64,000 nucleotides of DNA from Tigriopus japonicus (lineage: Eukaryota > Arthropoda > Copepoda > Harpacticoida > Harpacticidae), in NCBI GenBank assembly GCA_010645155.1, contig JAAGOF010000134.1:44960-108959 (forward strand). The letters are read 5' to 3'. The position numbers and the translations under genes were made by a program. The notes below the pieces were generated by a model. That model searched no databases and was not told the origin of the DNA. It saw nothing but the letters and a program-made list of their open reading frames with translations. Below, in pieces: positions 10,961 to 22,080 of this stretch (within the stretch, counting starts at the first letter, position 1; every line of letters starts with the position of its first letter).

Positions 10961-11449
10961 ATGAGTTCAAGCGATGAAGATACCGGTCAGGAAGAATCCA
11001 CCGATCTTCCTTTACCTTCAACGTCTCAAGGTGAGAGTCAGAGAGCACCAAGACCAAGCGTGTCGAACAGAGACTCGGACACGGTCAGTAACGAAGAGCA
11101 AGATTGCCCCCAAGGGAGCGAAATGCATCGCCCACAATCTGACGGGCATGACACTTCCAGTACCGTACCCCTGTTATCGCCATCCACTGGTGCAATTCAA
11201 AAATCTCCTTTCAAGAGAATATCTGACTCTCTCCTCCATTTCCGTACGTGTAAATCAAGCTCTCTTGCAAAGAATATATCAAACACCACGAATCCTAGAA
11301 GCCACGAAACAACTTGCCTCGCAGATGAGTTGTTAGGCCCTCGTCTTACTCGGTCAAGTGCATCTACTGCTAATATCAAAGACATACTGCTACCAAAACG
11401 GCCACTTGAGTATAAGGCTGCTTACAACAGGAAAGAACCGAAATCATGA
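10961..11449 (+). CDS. Ser/Thr-rich hydrophilic ORF before env
   Basis: An open frame of 162 codons, acidic and serine-rich at the start (SSSDEDTGQEESTDLP) and basic at the end (KRPLEYKAAYNRKEPKS). It could be the C-terminal tail of Pol, detached by the frameshifts after 10523, or a separate accessory protein. Its stop codon overlaps the env start as ATGA at 11446-11449, a coupling arrangement that argues it belonged to the same transcript. No known domain is visible. Confidence 0.4.
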   Translation: MSSSDEDTGQEESTDLPLPSTSQGESQRAPRPSVSNRDSDTVSNEEQDCPQGSEMHRPQSDGHDTSSTVPLLSPSTGAIQKSPFKRISDSLLHFRTCKSSSLAKNISNTTNPRSHETTCLADELLGPRLTRSSASTANIKDILLPKRPLEYKAAYNRKEPKS

Positions 11450-13005
11450 GACAATCAGTTACGATTTGCGTGTTTCAAATATTTCTATTTTGTGAGAGTG
11501 CAAAGCTTTTGGTCTTCCAAGAACACTCTTTCTCAATGTCAAGAAATTATCCCTTGTTCAATCACTTGGGGACTGTTTATCCTCAAGCGGGAGGAGCAGA
11601 TCTAGTTTGCGAGCTTGATTTGACTCGTCTTTACGGAGATCTGTCAGCAATATGCCGCTTATTCAACACTACCTTTACGGTGCCCAACAATGAACAGATC
11701 TTTTCCGTGGCCCACACGTTACACGTGGCAAATCAGTCCTGTGTCAATAGCCAAACCCAACTAACCAACCTCTTACACGTCCTGAAAGCCCCAGAGCGAA
11801 CCAAACGTCGACTTTTCGTGGGCATGGCCCTGGCAGCTCTTGCTGCTGGGGTAGGAGGATATATCTTTGGAGATTCGCATGGAACTTCGCAAAGCCATCT
11901 CCAGCTTCTCAAAAATCAGGAGCATCTTATACAAGTCGTTCGTGGATCTGAGCACACCCTGAAGCTTCAAGGGATGAACATTGAACGACTCAGGGAAGTA
12001 CTCAATGACCAGATCAGTCTGGCTGAAATGAATGCTCACAAAGTCAGCGTTTTTGTTTCGCTCTTTGTTATGGCAACATACGCCGCTCAGCAAGCCATCC
12101 GTATCATGGAGGTTATCTCAACGTTAATATTATCAGACAATTGATCTCCACAACTTTTTCCTGGTCGAATAATTTTGGAGAAAATCGCACATCTCCAACT
12201 CCAAGCTTCTCTTAAAACCTATCAATTGGCACCTACCACTGTTTTAGATGTTTTATCCTGTAAGCACAGTTATCTCGTTTTTCAAAACGGCACCATCAGA
12301 ATTGCCATCCACCTACCGGTTATATCCAAATCTGAAGAATTTGAGTTTTTTGAATATAATGGATTTCCTATCGCAGGACAAAATAACCAGCTATTCTATC
12401 CAGTAATGTCAGAGTCCGGTTTAGCCCTGAGAAATCTCTCTCTCACCTATTTTAGTACGCAGTCTGATTTATGCGTTAAATTTGCAATACTTACAGTTTG
12501 TAAAAGTCCGCTTATTATCAAAGCACAGAGACTAGCAGGATGTGCCTTAGCGGTATATCAACGAAATATATCCGATATTTTATCCTTTTGTAAGTTCAAA
12601 TCAGTTCCATTGAAGTCTCATGCGTGGGAACTAAGCACAAGAAATTTCTTGGTTTATCATCCAGAGGCGGATGCACTAAGAATAGTGTGTTCCAACAAAG
12701 TCGTTTCTCATCTTTCTTTTAAGGGCATACGAATTGTCCAAGTGCCCCCAAATTGTGCGGGAATCAATGATTACTTAACAATTCGACCCCAATTCGTAAT
12801 TGCTTCACGAGTCTCTGTCTACACCCCCTCTTTTCCCAATATTTCTTTACCTGATCTGCAACTCTCATTTCCCAAAAGTAGACTCATACATGGACATCTA
12901 GAATTTCCCTGGACGGCGCACGGCAAATCAGGGGTGACCAAGATCAAGTGGAGGAGAACAAAAGGCGAGAACGTGCTTTTGAAAGTAGAAAGTCTCCGTT
13001 TTTAA
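11446..13005 (+). pseudogene. env: Envelope fusion-like (env) gene of errantivirus-like provirus
   Basis: About 520 codons in one frame, interrupted only by a TGA at 12142-12144. The product has an N-terminal hydrophobic signal-like segment (VTICVFQIFLF), a basic furin-type cleavage site (RTKRR) about residue 120-126, and immediately after it a glycine/alanine-rich hydrophobic stretch typical of a fusion peptide. Heptad-like and amphipathic sequence follows, then a cysteine-containing ectodomain after the stop. The layout matches insect errantivirus envelopes and the baculovirus F family to which they are related. No transmembrane anchor is seen before the TAA at 13003-13005. The assembly gap starts 11 bases later, so the true 3' end may be rearranged or hidden. 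The gene is better preserved than pol. In its present state it cannot encode the full protein. Confidence 0.7.
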
Positions 13006-13016
13006 AGAATTGATGA

Positions 13017-13951
13017 NNNNNNNNNNNNNNNNNNNNNNNNNNNNNNNNNNNNNNNNNNNNNNNNNNNNNNNNNNNNNNNNNNNNNNNNNNNNNNNNNNNN
13101 NNNNNNNNNNNNNNNNNNNNNNNNNNNNNNNNNNNNNNNNNNNNNNNNNNNNNNNNNNNNNNNNNNNNNNNNNNNNNNNNNNNNNNNNNNNNNNNNNNNN
13201 NNNNNNNNNNNNNNNNNNNNNNNNNNNNNNNNNNNNNNNNNNNNNNNNNNNNNNNNNNNNNNNNNNNNNNNNNNNNNNNNNNNNNNNNNNNNNNNNNNNN
13301 NNNNNNNNNNNNNNNNNNNNNNNNNNNNNNNNNNNNNNNNNNNNNNNNNNNNNNNNNNNNNNNNNNNNNNNNNNNNNNNNNNNNNNNNNNNNNNNNNNNN
13401 NNNNNNNNNNNNNNNNNNNNNNNNNNNNNNNNNNNNNNNNNNNNNNNNNNNNNNNNNNNNNNNNNNNNNNNNNNNNNNNNNNNNNNNNNNNNNNNNNNNN
13501 NNNNNNNNNNNNNNNNNNNNNNNNNNNNNNNNNNNNNNNNNNNNNNNNNNNNNNNNNNNNNNNNNNNNNNNNNNNNNNNNNNNNNNNNNNNNNNNNNNNN
13601 NNNNNNNNNNNNNNNNNNNNNNNNNNNNNNNNNNNNNNNNNNNNNNNNNNNNNNNNNNNNNNNNNNNNNNNNNNNNNNNNNNNNNNNNNNNNNNNNNNNN
13701 NNNNNNNNNNNNNNNNNNNNNNNNNNNNNNNNNNNNNNNNNNNNNNNNNNNNNNNNNNNNNNNNNNNNNNNNNNNNNNNNNNNNNNNNNNNNNNNNNNNN
13801 NNNNNNNNNNNNNNNNNNNNNNNNNNNNNNNNNNNNNNNNNNNNNNNNNNNNNNNNNNNNNNNNNNNNNNNNNNNNNNNNNNNNNNNNNNNNNNNNNNNN
13901 NNNNNNNNNNNNNNNNNNNNNNNNNNNNNNNNNNNNNNNNNNNNNNNNNNN
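13017..13951. other. Assembly gap (N)
   Basis: 935 undetermined bases. The left side ends just after the env frame and the right side starts inside an inverted repeat arm, so the gap probably hides the provirus 3' end and the outer end of the inverted repeat. Confidence 1.
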
Positions 13952-14990
13952 TTTTGAGGAAAACTTAATCTAACTATGTACGAAATTGATTGGTGAATAT
14001 TTAGAACGTCAATTGAAGCCATTAGAACGTTTCCTCGTGCACATTATGATATTGTCATGTGAAATGACTTTTTTGTTGAACAGTTATCTGGCAGCCCTGG
14101 TGAAGTTGCGCATTCGTAGCAGTCGTCAGGCTGACAGTGCTACAGACTGTTATGCCTAACTTTGTAAAAAAGTTTTGATATTTTGTACTCATAGTATATA
14201 TGACAGAAGCTATTTAAATAAGTTTTTGCAATTCACCTATCAATTTTTGACTTTGTCACTAATTACATTAAACTAAAGAAGCTCATGGGAAGGAGGTATC
14301 ATTTCAACTATTGGACTTGATAAAAAGCAAATTGTAATGGTTCTTTCTTTACATCAAATGTTTCAAACTTATGAATAGGGCCCGGAAAAATATTTGCAAA
14401 AAAGTGATAAAATATCCAATATATATTTTCTTCAAAAGGCTGAAATATTTAGAAAAAAGCCGAATATTTAAGAAATATTTTTTTTTCACAAGGTCATTAT
14501 TTGGTATTTTTGCCTGTGTGCACCGCTTTTCCAAATTCGTTTTTTGTGAATTTGATGCATTTGGCCGTTTTTGGAGGCATCCTTGAATGTAAATTGATTC
14601 AAAAATATAATATTCAATTTGCCTCAATAGATGGTGCAGTTTTTTTCGTGGATAACAGTAGTTTTGGTTGTGAATGTCTATAATCTTAGTACAAATGCCA
14701 TTTTGTAGAGATTTTTGAATTTTTGGTGCATTTTTGTTAAGCCCTAATGAGTATTGGTCTTTTTTACAAAGTTAGGCATAACAGTCTGTAGCACTGTCAG
14801 CCTGACGACTGCCACGAATGCGCAACTTCACCAGGGCTGCCATACAATTGTTCAACAAAAAAGTCATTTCAGATGGCAATGCAATACGTAGTGTGCACAA
14901 GGAAACCGCTCAAATGGCTTCAATTGACGTTCTAAGTATTCACCAATCAATTTCGTATCTAGTTAGATTAAGTTTTCCTAAAAAGTAAGA
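13952..14990. repeat. Large inverted repeat / foldback element, arms ~225 bp
   Basis: Arms 13952-14176 and 14762-14990 are reverse complements with modest divergence. Shared blocks include gttaggcataacagtctgta and tgaatatttagaacgtcaat. The spacer is about 585 bp. The left arm runs into the N gap, so its outer end cannot be seen. It is consistent with a non-autonomous DNA transposon with long terminal inverted repeats. No transposase is present. Confidence 0.85.
14378..14725 (+). repeat. AT-rich dispersed repeat, copy 1
   Basis: Lies in the spacer of the inverted repeat. It shares blocks such as tatccaatatatattttctt and cattatttggtatttttg with 33228-33412 (same orientation) and with the reverse complement of 20577-21080. 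No coding capacity. Three copies in one window mark an abundant family. Confidence 0.75.
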
Positions 14991-16646
14991 AACTCAATGC
15001 AAATCAGCGTGGAGATTCATCAAGAGCTGACATTACCGAGTCAATTCACAGCAGCACTGGCCTTGAATGCGCATCGAGGTTTAAGGAGAACGAGAAGGTT
15101 ATCTTCCGGCACCCAAGGTTTTGGCCCGTCTTGGCCTTCAAAGGCTAAAAAGGTTAAACATTATGCTTTCAAAGGTAAGCTGAGATCATGAGCGTCAATT
15201 TGGTAGTAAATAGTGCATAGGTAAAGTTGCCTCAAACAGGTCGAACCCAAGAACCACAGTACAATGGAACCGACGTCTTGGGACCAAAATGGCACATGCG
15301 CGTACTCTTTTATTATAGCGCTCTACATTACAGTATTTATGCTAACTCATAGTATGCTTAAGTTTTAAATAAAATGATTTTCAGATAACGGTTTGGGATA
15401 CACTTTTGGAATATTTGAATAACAAAATGCATTATTCAAGCAAAACACTTAACTTGTAATGCCTCTATAGGAATGAAATCTAGACTTTCAACTTGTTTGC
15501 ATCAATATCAATTCTTATTGTAAGGTGCAAGTCTACTTTATGGCATATAGACCTTAATCCACACGCAAATTCACTACTTTACACTACTTGAACAACTTAA
15601 GAATATCTCACCTGTACTTAGATTGTCCTGAAATCAATGACACGATTGTACAATAAAAGAGATTCCAAGATTAAACCATCAATTCTAGAACATGAATTTA
15701 TGCCAAGGTGACAACCCATAAAAAACTCGATTGCTAGTAAGCAATAAAGTTTGCCATGTCTCAATTAAGTTCAGGATAAGGCATGGATGAGTAAGATCTT
15801 TGTAAGTTGTTCAAGTCGGTTAACAGATAAGCTCAAAAAACGCCGTTATATTGTTCAAGTTGTTTATTGGACGAATGCGATGGAACTCTCCGTTTTACTC
15901 TGGGGGAGAATTTCCGGGGGAAATATGGTTCCTAATCCATTTTCAAGATTAATTTACGTGGCGTTGTTAAGCATAACCAAAATCGAAATTTCAATGCAAA
16001 TTAGGGACAAAAGCTCAATCAGCACACTTTGTCTAAAATGGATTACTTTGGACAGGCTACACTTTTGTAAGATTTACACTTTAAGTAACTTTTTCATAAT
16101 CTTAAAAAACGTTTTAATCGTCTTACCTTCATTCAGTTAGCTTTCTGAGAGGCCTCGCACTTCAGATATTCACAAGAACATTAAGCACCTAGAGAGCTTT
16201 CTAAGACACTACAAGACATTAAACAAATCACACTGATTAGGGTATGATGTTGCATTGGAAAATAGGCACTAAAACACTCTTTTAATTATGAGCCACGCGA
16301 ACTTTGTTGCACGAGTTAAAAGAACAGCTCGACTGAGCTTGTTTTCCTTCTTCAGGGTGTCTACAGCAACTCAGAAAAACTGCACACAAAATCAATTTTG
16401 AAGTGTTTGAAGAATATTTAAAGACACTTGCGGTCTGAATGATTTTATTTGAAAGGTTTTCATTGAAATTAATGGCAAAAACAAGCAGATTTTCTACTTG
16501 ACATGCCTCAATTGTTGTGTCTTGAAAGTTTGAAGAAAGGCTGGATTATACGATCTTCTAGTCAGAACTAAGAAAAACCCTTATGCCATTCTGGATCCTA
16601 TTTTCAGATAAATTATTTGAACCCTCGCAAAAGGCTAAAGCTCATT
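14991..16646. other. AT-rich spacer, no gene seen
   Basis: Neither strand shows a recognisable domain. A 117-codon frame at 15787-16140 has no support. At 15301-15325 there is a single end of the foldback MITE family of 25331-25794 (tactcttttattatagcgct), described separately. Confidence 0.6.
15301..15325. repeat. Solitary terminus of the TAGAGC foldback MITE family
   Basis: cgtactcttttattatagcgctcta matches the right terminus of the element at 25331-25794 over about 24 bases with one substitution. The partner end was not found nearby, so this is a truncated copy or a related element. Confidence 0.55.
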
Positions 16647-17125
16647 ACACTTTACATTGACAGGTTTTGTCCAATATGTTACATAATAAGTTCTTAACAA
16701 TATTCTGATTGTTTTGGTCACCATTTTCGATTTTCATCTACTCTCTTCAGGGACCCTGTGGCAATTGTCTTCTTCAGATTATTTAGATTTGAACCAACCA
16801 ATTAGAACAGACCAGCTGGCTTAAAGTGTGGCGAAACCATAAGTTAAGTCACATTTGCATACCATTCAAACCAATGATTGCTTTAAGGGCCAATCAATGA
16901 GCATCTTAAATTAATTTTGAACATTGCAACTGTTGCATCAAGCAACCCTTAGTCTAGTAGCGGATTCATCTTTGGCAGTTCCCCCAGCCAAATTAGCCAG
17001 AAGACAAAAGAGGCTTGTCGAAATTTTCGGCTGAATTGGCATTCGATCTTGGCCTTTCACTTGATTTGGGTCACCTCCGGCCCGTTTTGCCGTGCCGTGA
17101 AAAGTCCACCTCTTGAGATGTTCTT
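16647..17125 (+). repeat. Dispersed ~480-bp repeat, copy 2
   Basis: Same orientation and length as 6258-6741, with scattered differences. It is followed directly by the polypyrimidine-rich GTC array at 17150, whereas copy 1 is followed by the 62-bp minisatellite. The two right flanks are therefore unrelated. Confidence 0.8.
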
Positions 17126-17149
17126 GATTTTGTCTACCTTATTGGCAGC

Positions 17150-17425
17150 AGTTTTAATCATCTTCACAGGCAATTCATATGTCTTTTTTGCCGTGTAAGT
17201 CAGTTTTTTCGTCTTTTTTGTCGTAATTGTCAGTTTTTTTTGTCTTTTTTGTCGTATTTGTCAGGTTTTTCGTCTTTTTTGTCGTATTTGTCATTTTTTT
17301 TGTCTTTTTTCGTCTAATCGGGCAATTTTATTCGTCTTTATTCGTCTAATCAGGTAATTTTATTCGTCTTTTTTCGTCTAATTTGACAGTTTTATTCGTC
17401 TTAACTTCCTGTCCCTAGTGATATG
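17150..17425 (+). repeat. Degenerate ~31-bp array, GTC-T6-CGTCTAAT family
   Basis: About nine degenerate units alternate gtcttttttgtcgtatttgt and cgtctaatcaggtaatttta. The array ends in cttcctgtccctagtgat. The same terminus occurs in reverse complement at 63733, where the array repeats on the other strand, and a weaker version lies at 22560-22760. The shared end suggests the arrays are subterminal parts of a DNA transposon family rather than simple satellites. Confidence 0.75.
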
Positions 17426-20400
17426 TCTTGACATTTGGACGACATTTTTTATCGATTGATCCACCTTATTTCTTCTTATAGTGAAGTACAATATTTCCGT
17501 CACCCAATACCTTGTTATTGTTTTCTTTTTAACAGGAAAAATGAGGAGGCCTGGAAATTGTTTAGTTTTGCACCAACAGAAAAAAGTGATCAAGACGTAA
17601 CTTTGCCTCCAATTTGACAAGGAAAAATGAATCAGGAATAATACTAAAACGCAACTTGAGTCTAAACTTGATGTTATGGATATTATTCTGGACATAGATA
17701 TTCTTACAGAAGGTGGTAAGAGGTTCCAGATCTGGATGAGCAAAGACACGAAGAGACGACCAATCATTGGGCGTGCTCACCTTTCTTGCGTCTGAAGTGG
17801 ACCCAAATTATGCGATTCTCAGCTCACGGCTTTGGAAATCGTAGAATAATCATCAGTAGATGTCGGATCAATGGACACTTCAGGACCGATAATGGGACCA
17901 ATAATATTCGCTCTTGAAAACAAAAGTTCCTTGTACAAGATTTCGGGACAATGGTTACCTTGGACATGTACCATTGGGTGTGCTAGATCCAATTTCTTTA
18001 ATTTCTGGTCTTGTTGATTTTGGGGATGGAACTTGCAATTGCAAAGTGCAAAGTGATGAATGGTCAATTGTGTCATACCTTCCTAAGAAATATGCAATGT
18101 GGCCTATTTGGGACAGTTTGCGGTTTAAGAATGCCCAACGATGACCCTGAAATTGCAAACATTGTAAACGGTGCCCAATAGTTCATCCTGTCTTGTAAGA
18201 TTATCGTTGGTTTCGAGATTTGGGACCACAACCGTCGTTATAGCGGAATATCAGTTATTCAGGGACCTTATATTTGAAACTTAGTACTGCTATCACATGG
18301 GTCGGCAACCAGTTCCTGACCAACCCATTAATGAGGAAGTTAATCAATCACAGCATGGGTCAAGAAGGGAGCAAATTGGCTGGAACCCTATCAAACAAAG
18401 GGACAATGTGCAAACGTCATATATCAAAATGGCTGGTCAATTGTGCAAAATGATAAAGAAAATCAGATCCATCACTGAACATGTTCTTCATGAAGCACAG
18501 CCTGAAATCTTCATTTTGTTTGAAATATCAATGAAAAAGTCCAAAAACGTGCTCTCAAGACGTGCATGGGCTCATGCTGTGGGTCAACCATGACGGATTA
18601 GATACTACTTGAAAATGTTTTTAACCGCAATAAGGCATGGCCTCGCAATAGAGAATATTATTTAAAAACCTGACTGAAAAGGTGACCTGAGAGGAAGCCC
18701 GTGGAACTAGGACTGATCACCTAAATCCAATGCAATGGAAGATGCTTTCAAGATAATGGCGGTCTTATTCCTTGCCTCTCTCCCCATAATTTTCTTTCTG
18801 TTTTGTGAGCCATGTCATACAAAGCCGAAGCAAAAAAACGCAATCTAAGAATTCAATTGTTACAACATCCAGTTATGAATGTCCTAAGAAGTGAAACCAA
18901 GTAGAACTATTGACAACTTCATAACATCATAGACGTCTATAGACAGGCCATTGTCGTCGGTTTGTCTGCCTTGTTTTCTGCTGAAACTTGCCAGAAGTTG
19001 CGTGAAAAGTCAAATATTTCCGAAGAATATCGTGAACGACTTGCCCAAACAAGTGAAAGATCATAGTACAAACGAAAGCGCGCCAGACATACTTTCAATG
19101 TCAAAGTCAACAAATGAGCAAATGAATGCCTGTAAGTTGAATTCTCATCTACATTGCTTATTTGTTATCATATGGGAGAAGCAAAGCGTACACACAAGGC
19201 CGCATGCCCAAAAAAACTTCGTTTTTCAAAATTTTGCCTTCTATGAATACGTTTGTTTGGGCAAGTTCCAACTAGTCGCTGATGATAAACGGCCCTTACT
19301 GCCCACAATGAAATGTCACGACCGGCCTGCTCTAGTATCTCCACTCTAGGACCTCTATGCATAACATCATATCATTTCTTAATGACAGACAAACTCCCCC
19401 ATAAATTAATTTGATTTTTATGTTCCCGAAATATCTGTCAAATTGTTGTCGCTAATGTCTCTTCTGTTACTACCCCGGGATAGTTTATTTTATTTTTATT
19501 CTGAACATTGGAATGCTTTGCTTCTTTTCACAATTGACTCTGGGTAGTTAATTTACATGATTAAGGCCCAGAATTGGCACAAACATCAAAACCACCCAAG
19601 AAACTCACTCGGTACAGAAAGTGCATCATGGATTTTAAGTGGGCCGTGGTTCCACAATGCTTGGCGACAAAAAATAATGGAAGCACCGTAAAAGTGCAAG
19701 GAATTTTTCGCCATAAAGCAGTAGAAAAAGGGTTCATTACGCTAGGCACATTTATTTGACCTTCACAACTGTGATTTTTGGACATATCAAGATGGTTAAT
19801 CGAAGAGATCTAATCCAGAAAGGCAACACACTCTTTTCGACCACGGAGTCTTGAAAAATAATGCTTGGACGGCACCGGGTTCCAACAAATGCCCTTGAAG
19901 GTTGTTGAATTGGTTGATACAGATTGATAACCTTGCCAAGTTAAAGTTGAAGTATTTTTGTTGACCCTTTTGCTCTTGAGTGAATTGTTGTCACGATGTA
20001 GTGGTTAGACGAATTCAGAATCAGATGAGTTGAATGAGTCGCAGAAAAACTACAAGACAAAAATTGATCACTCTTTTGCAGCAGAAGGCAAACAAGATTT
20101 TGCAATTTTTCAAGATGTATTTGATTCAAATCTACGACGTGCCGTCTAACAATTAGTAATTGAAAGATTTAAATTAGTTATAAACAAATCAGGAAAAATG
20201 TAAGTCATGAGATGAAATAAACCCAAAAAATTATGTTGTGCTATTAAAGAAAAAAAAAATACTTTTTCTTTCAATTTTTCTTACTTGAAACTTTCAATTC
20301 AATATTTCAAAAACAATTTCTTTCGCCATGTAATACAGATTGGCACAAGATTGTTGATGTACCTTTAAGAGATGTGTCAAAAGAGGTAATGCAAACCATC

Positions 20401-20576
20401 AAGAATTGTCCAAATGACATTCAATGGACTTGGATTAATGACTCTTAGGTACATTCTCAAGTCATCAGTTGTGTTTGAAAAGCAGAAGCAAGTGACACAA
20501 AAAGCAAAAACACACTTCTTTCTTTCAACTCTAAATATCATAAACATGGTCTATACAAAACAAAATCCATGGTGAC
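17426..20576. other. AT-rich spacer, no gene seen
   Basis: About 3.1 kb without a supported gene. Short open frames (for example 17914-18144, 18297-18593, 18951-19349) show no domain, splice structure or repetition elsewhere in the window. I see no RNA gene or transposon terminus. Confidence 0.55.
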
Positions 20577-21080
20577 TAGGACCCGGAAATAACTTTTTTT
20601 AAATATAAAATGATTTAGAAATATTTCTCCACTTTTCCTCCATTTTTTAAATATTTTGGTTATTTCAAGGAAAAAATCAATATTTTCACGAATTTTCTGG
20701 CCAAAAAAATATTGCGGGCATAATTGAGGAAAAATGAATGTAGAGCTTACCCAAATTGAACCCAAAATACAAAAATCTCTACAAAATGACACTTGTACTA
20801 AGATTAGACATTCACAACCAAAACCATTGTCATATGGAAAAAAAACTGCGCCATCTTTTAAGGTAAAATTGAAAATTGTACTGTTTAAACAATTACATGT
20901 CAAGTTTGCCTCCAAAAACGACCAATTGCATCAAATTACCAGAAACAAATTTGGAAAATCGGTACACATAGACAAAATACCAAATAATGGCCATGTCAAA
21001 AAAAAAAATCTTCCAAATATTTTGGGCTTCTGAAGAAAATACATATGTATGTATACATGGATATTTTGTCACTTTTGCAA
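20577..21080 (-). repeat. AT-rich dispersed repeat, copy 2
   Basis: Reverse-complement match to 14378-14725, including the blocks coding aaaatctctacaaaatg, acattcacaaccaaaac and ataccaaataatgg. It is longer than copy 1 at its left side. No coding capacity. Confidence 0.75.
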
Positions 21081-21605
21081 ATATTAAAAAAGGAAATTTT
21101 GGAAATATTTCAAATCTGACTTTGAGTATATTTTAGCTCTACTGGAAGGTCCCTTAAAACGAGGCATTTGTGAACTCTTGATTTTTAACTTATTTATGTA
21201 CTTCTGACCATTTCTTTCGCTCAAATTATGATACTGTATTAAGCACATTAATTAGCTCATATATTGACTGATAATAATAGTTGTGAATTACTTCAATACT
21301 TTCCCTCATTCATGTTCAGTCTAATGGGGTCAAAATTTGTAATTCTTTTATCCTTTATGATGAAAATTGGCAAACATTGGGAAGAATGTGATATTTTTTT
21401 TTTTCTTGTTGCGTTGCATACAATCAATGGCTTAACTTTGCGGGACCAACAATTGCTTGTTTTTGCCTTGCTCTAGGGTCCTTCCCATCAACAGGGACAT
21501 ATATTTTGTTTACAATGTGGGTAGCAGTTTTAAATGTCTTTTTTGTTTCACTGGCTATTAATTTTTCTTAATTCAAATTCGTCTTGTGTCTTTTAAGTAC
21601 GGCTT
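21081..21605. other. AT-rich spacer, no gene seen
   Basis: Nothing recognisable apart from a short stretch near 21530-21600 that resembles the GTC-T6 array family. Confidence 0.5.
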
Positions 21606-21613
21606 GGTTTAAG

Positions 21614-22080
21614 GGTAATGGTGATGATGTGAGGATGTGAGGTCCGGACGAAAGAACAAAGCAGCATTGTCAGATATTTCCAAATCAATAGTTTCCTATT
21701 GTTAAATGGCAAATGCCATAGACAACAGTTTTTCTCATTTAGAACAGGTTCTACTTTCAAAACAGAAACAAAAACATTTAGCTAATGACTTAATGGAAAT
21801 TCTTGATTACCAGATGCTAAATTTCCAGATTCCAGATTATTAATGAGTAGTTTTAATCTCACATTCATTCCTTGGAGTAAACGTAGAACGTCTGAATTGG
21901 TTTAAATCAATACTTCAGGTTTCTAAATTTGTTAGCTCAAGTGCTAATAATGGCATGACAATTTGCTTCTGTCACACCAAATCTGGCCTTTTTCTCGATG
22001 TTTTATGTCATGAATATTTCGAAAAGTTCTGGCAACAATGGTTCGTTATTTTGTCCCGACCTCACATCGTCACCATTACC
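21614..22080. mobile_element. MITE with 8-bp target duplication GGTTTAAG
   Basis: A 467-bp element with inverted ends GGTAATGGTGATGATGTGAGG at the left and GGTAATGGTGACGATGTGAGG read inward from the right. It is flanked on both sides by the identical octamer ggtttaag (21606-21613 and 22081-22088). An 8-bp duplication fits hAT or Merlin-type transposition; the GG start does not settle which. Part of the interior (aacaaagcagc..tgtcagatattt) is shared with 60743-60830. No ORF. Confidence 0.85.

Noticed and set aside
15787..16140. 117-codon plus-strand frame
   Set aside because: No recognisable motif, AT-rich composition, no splice or repeat support.
18297..18593. 98-codon frame starting gggtcggcaacc, resembling the MITE terminus
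   Set aside because: Only about 11 bases match the CAGGGGTCGGCAACC end and no inverted partner or octamer duplication follows; the frame has no domain.
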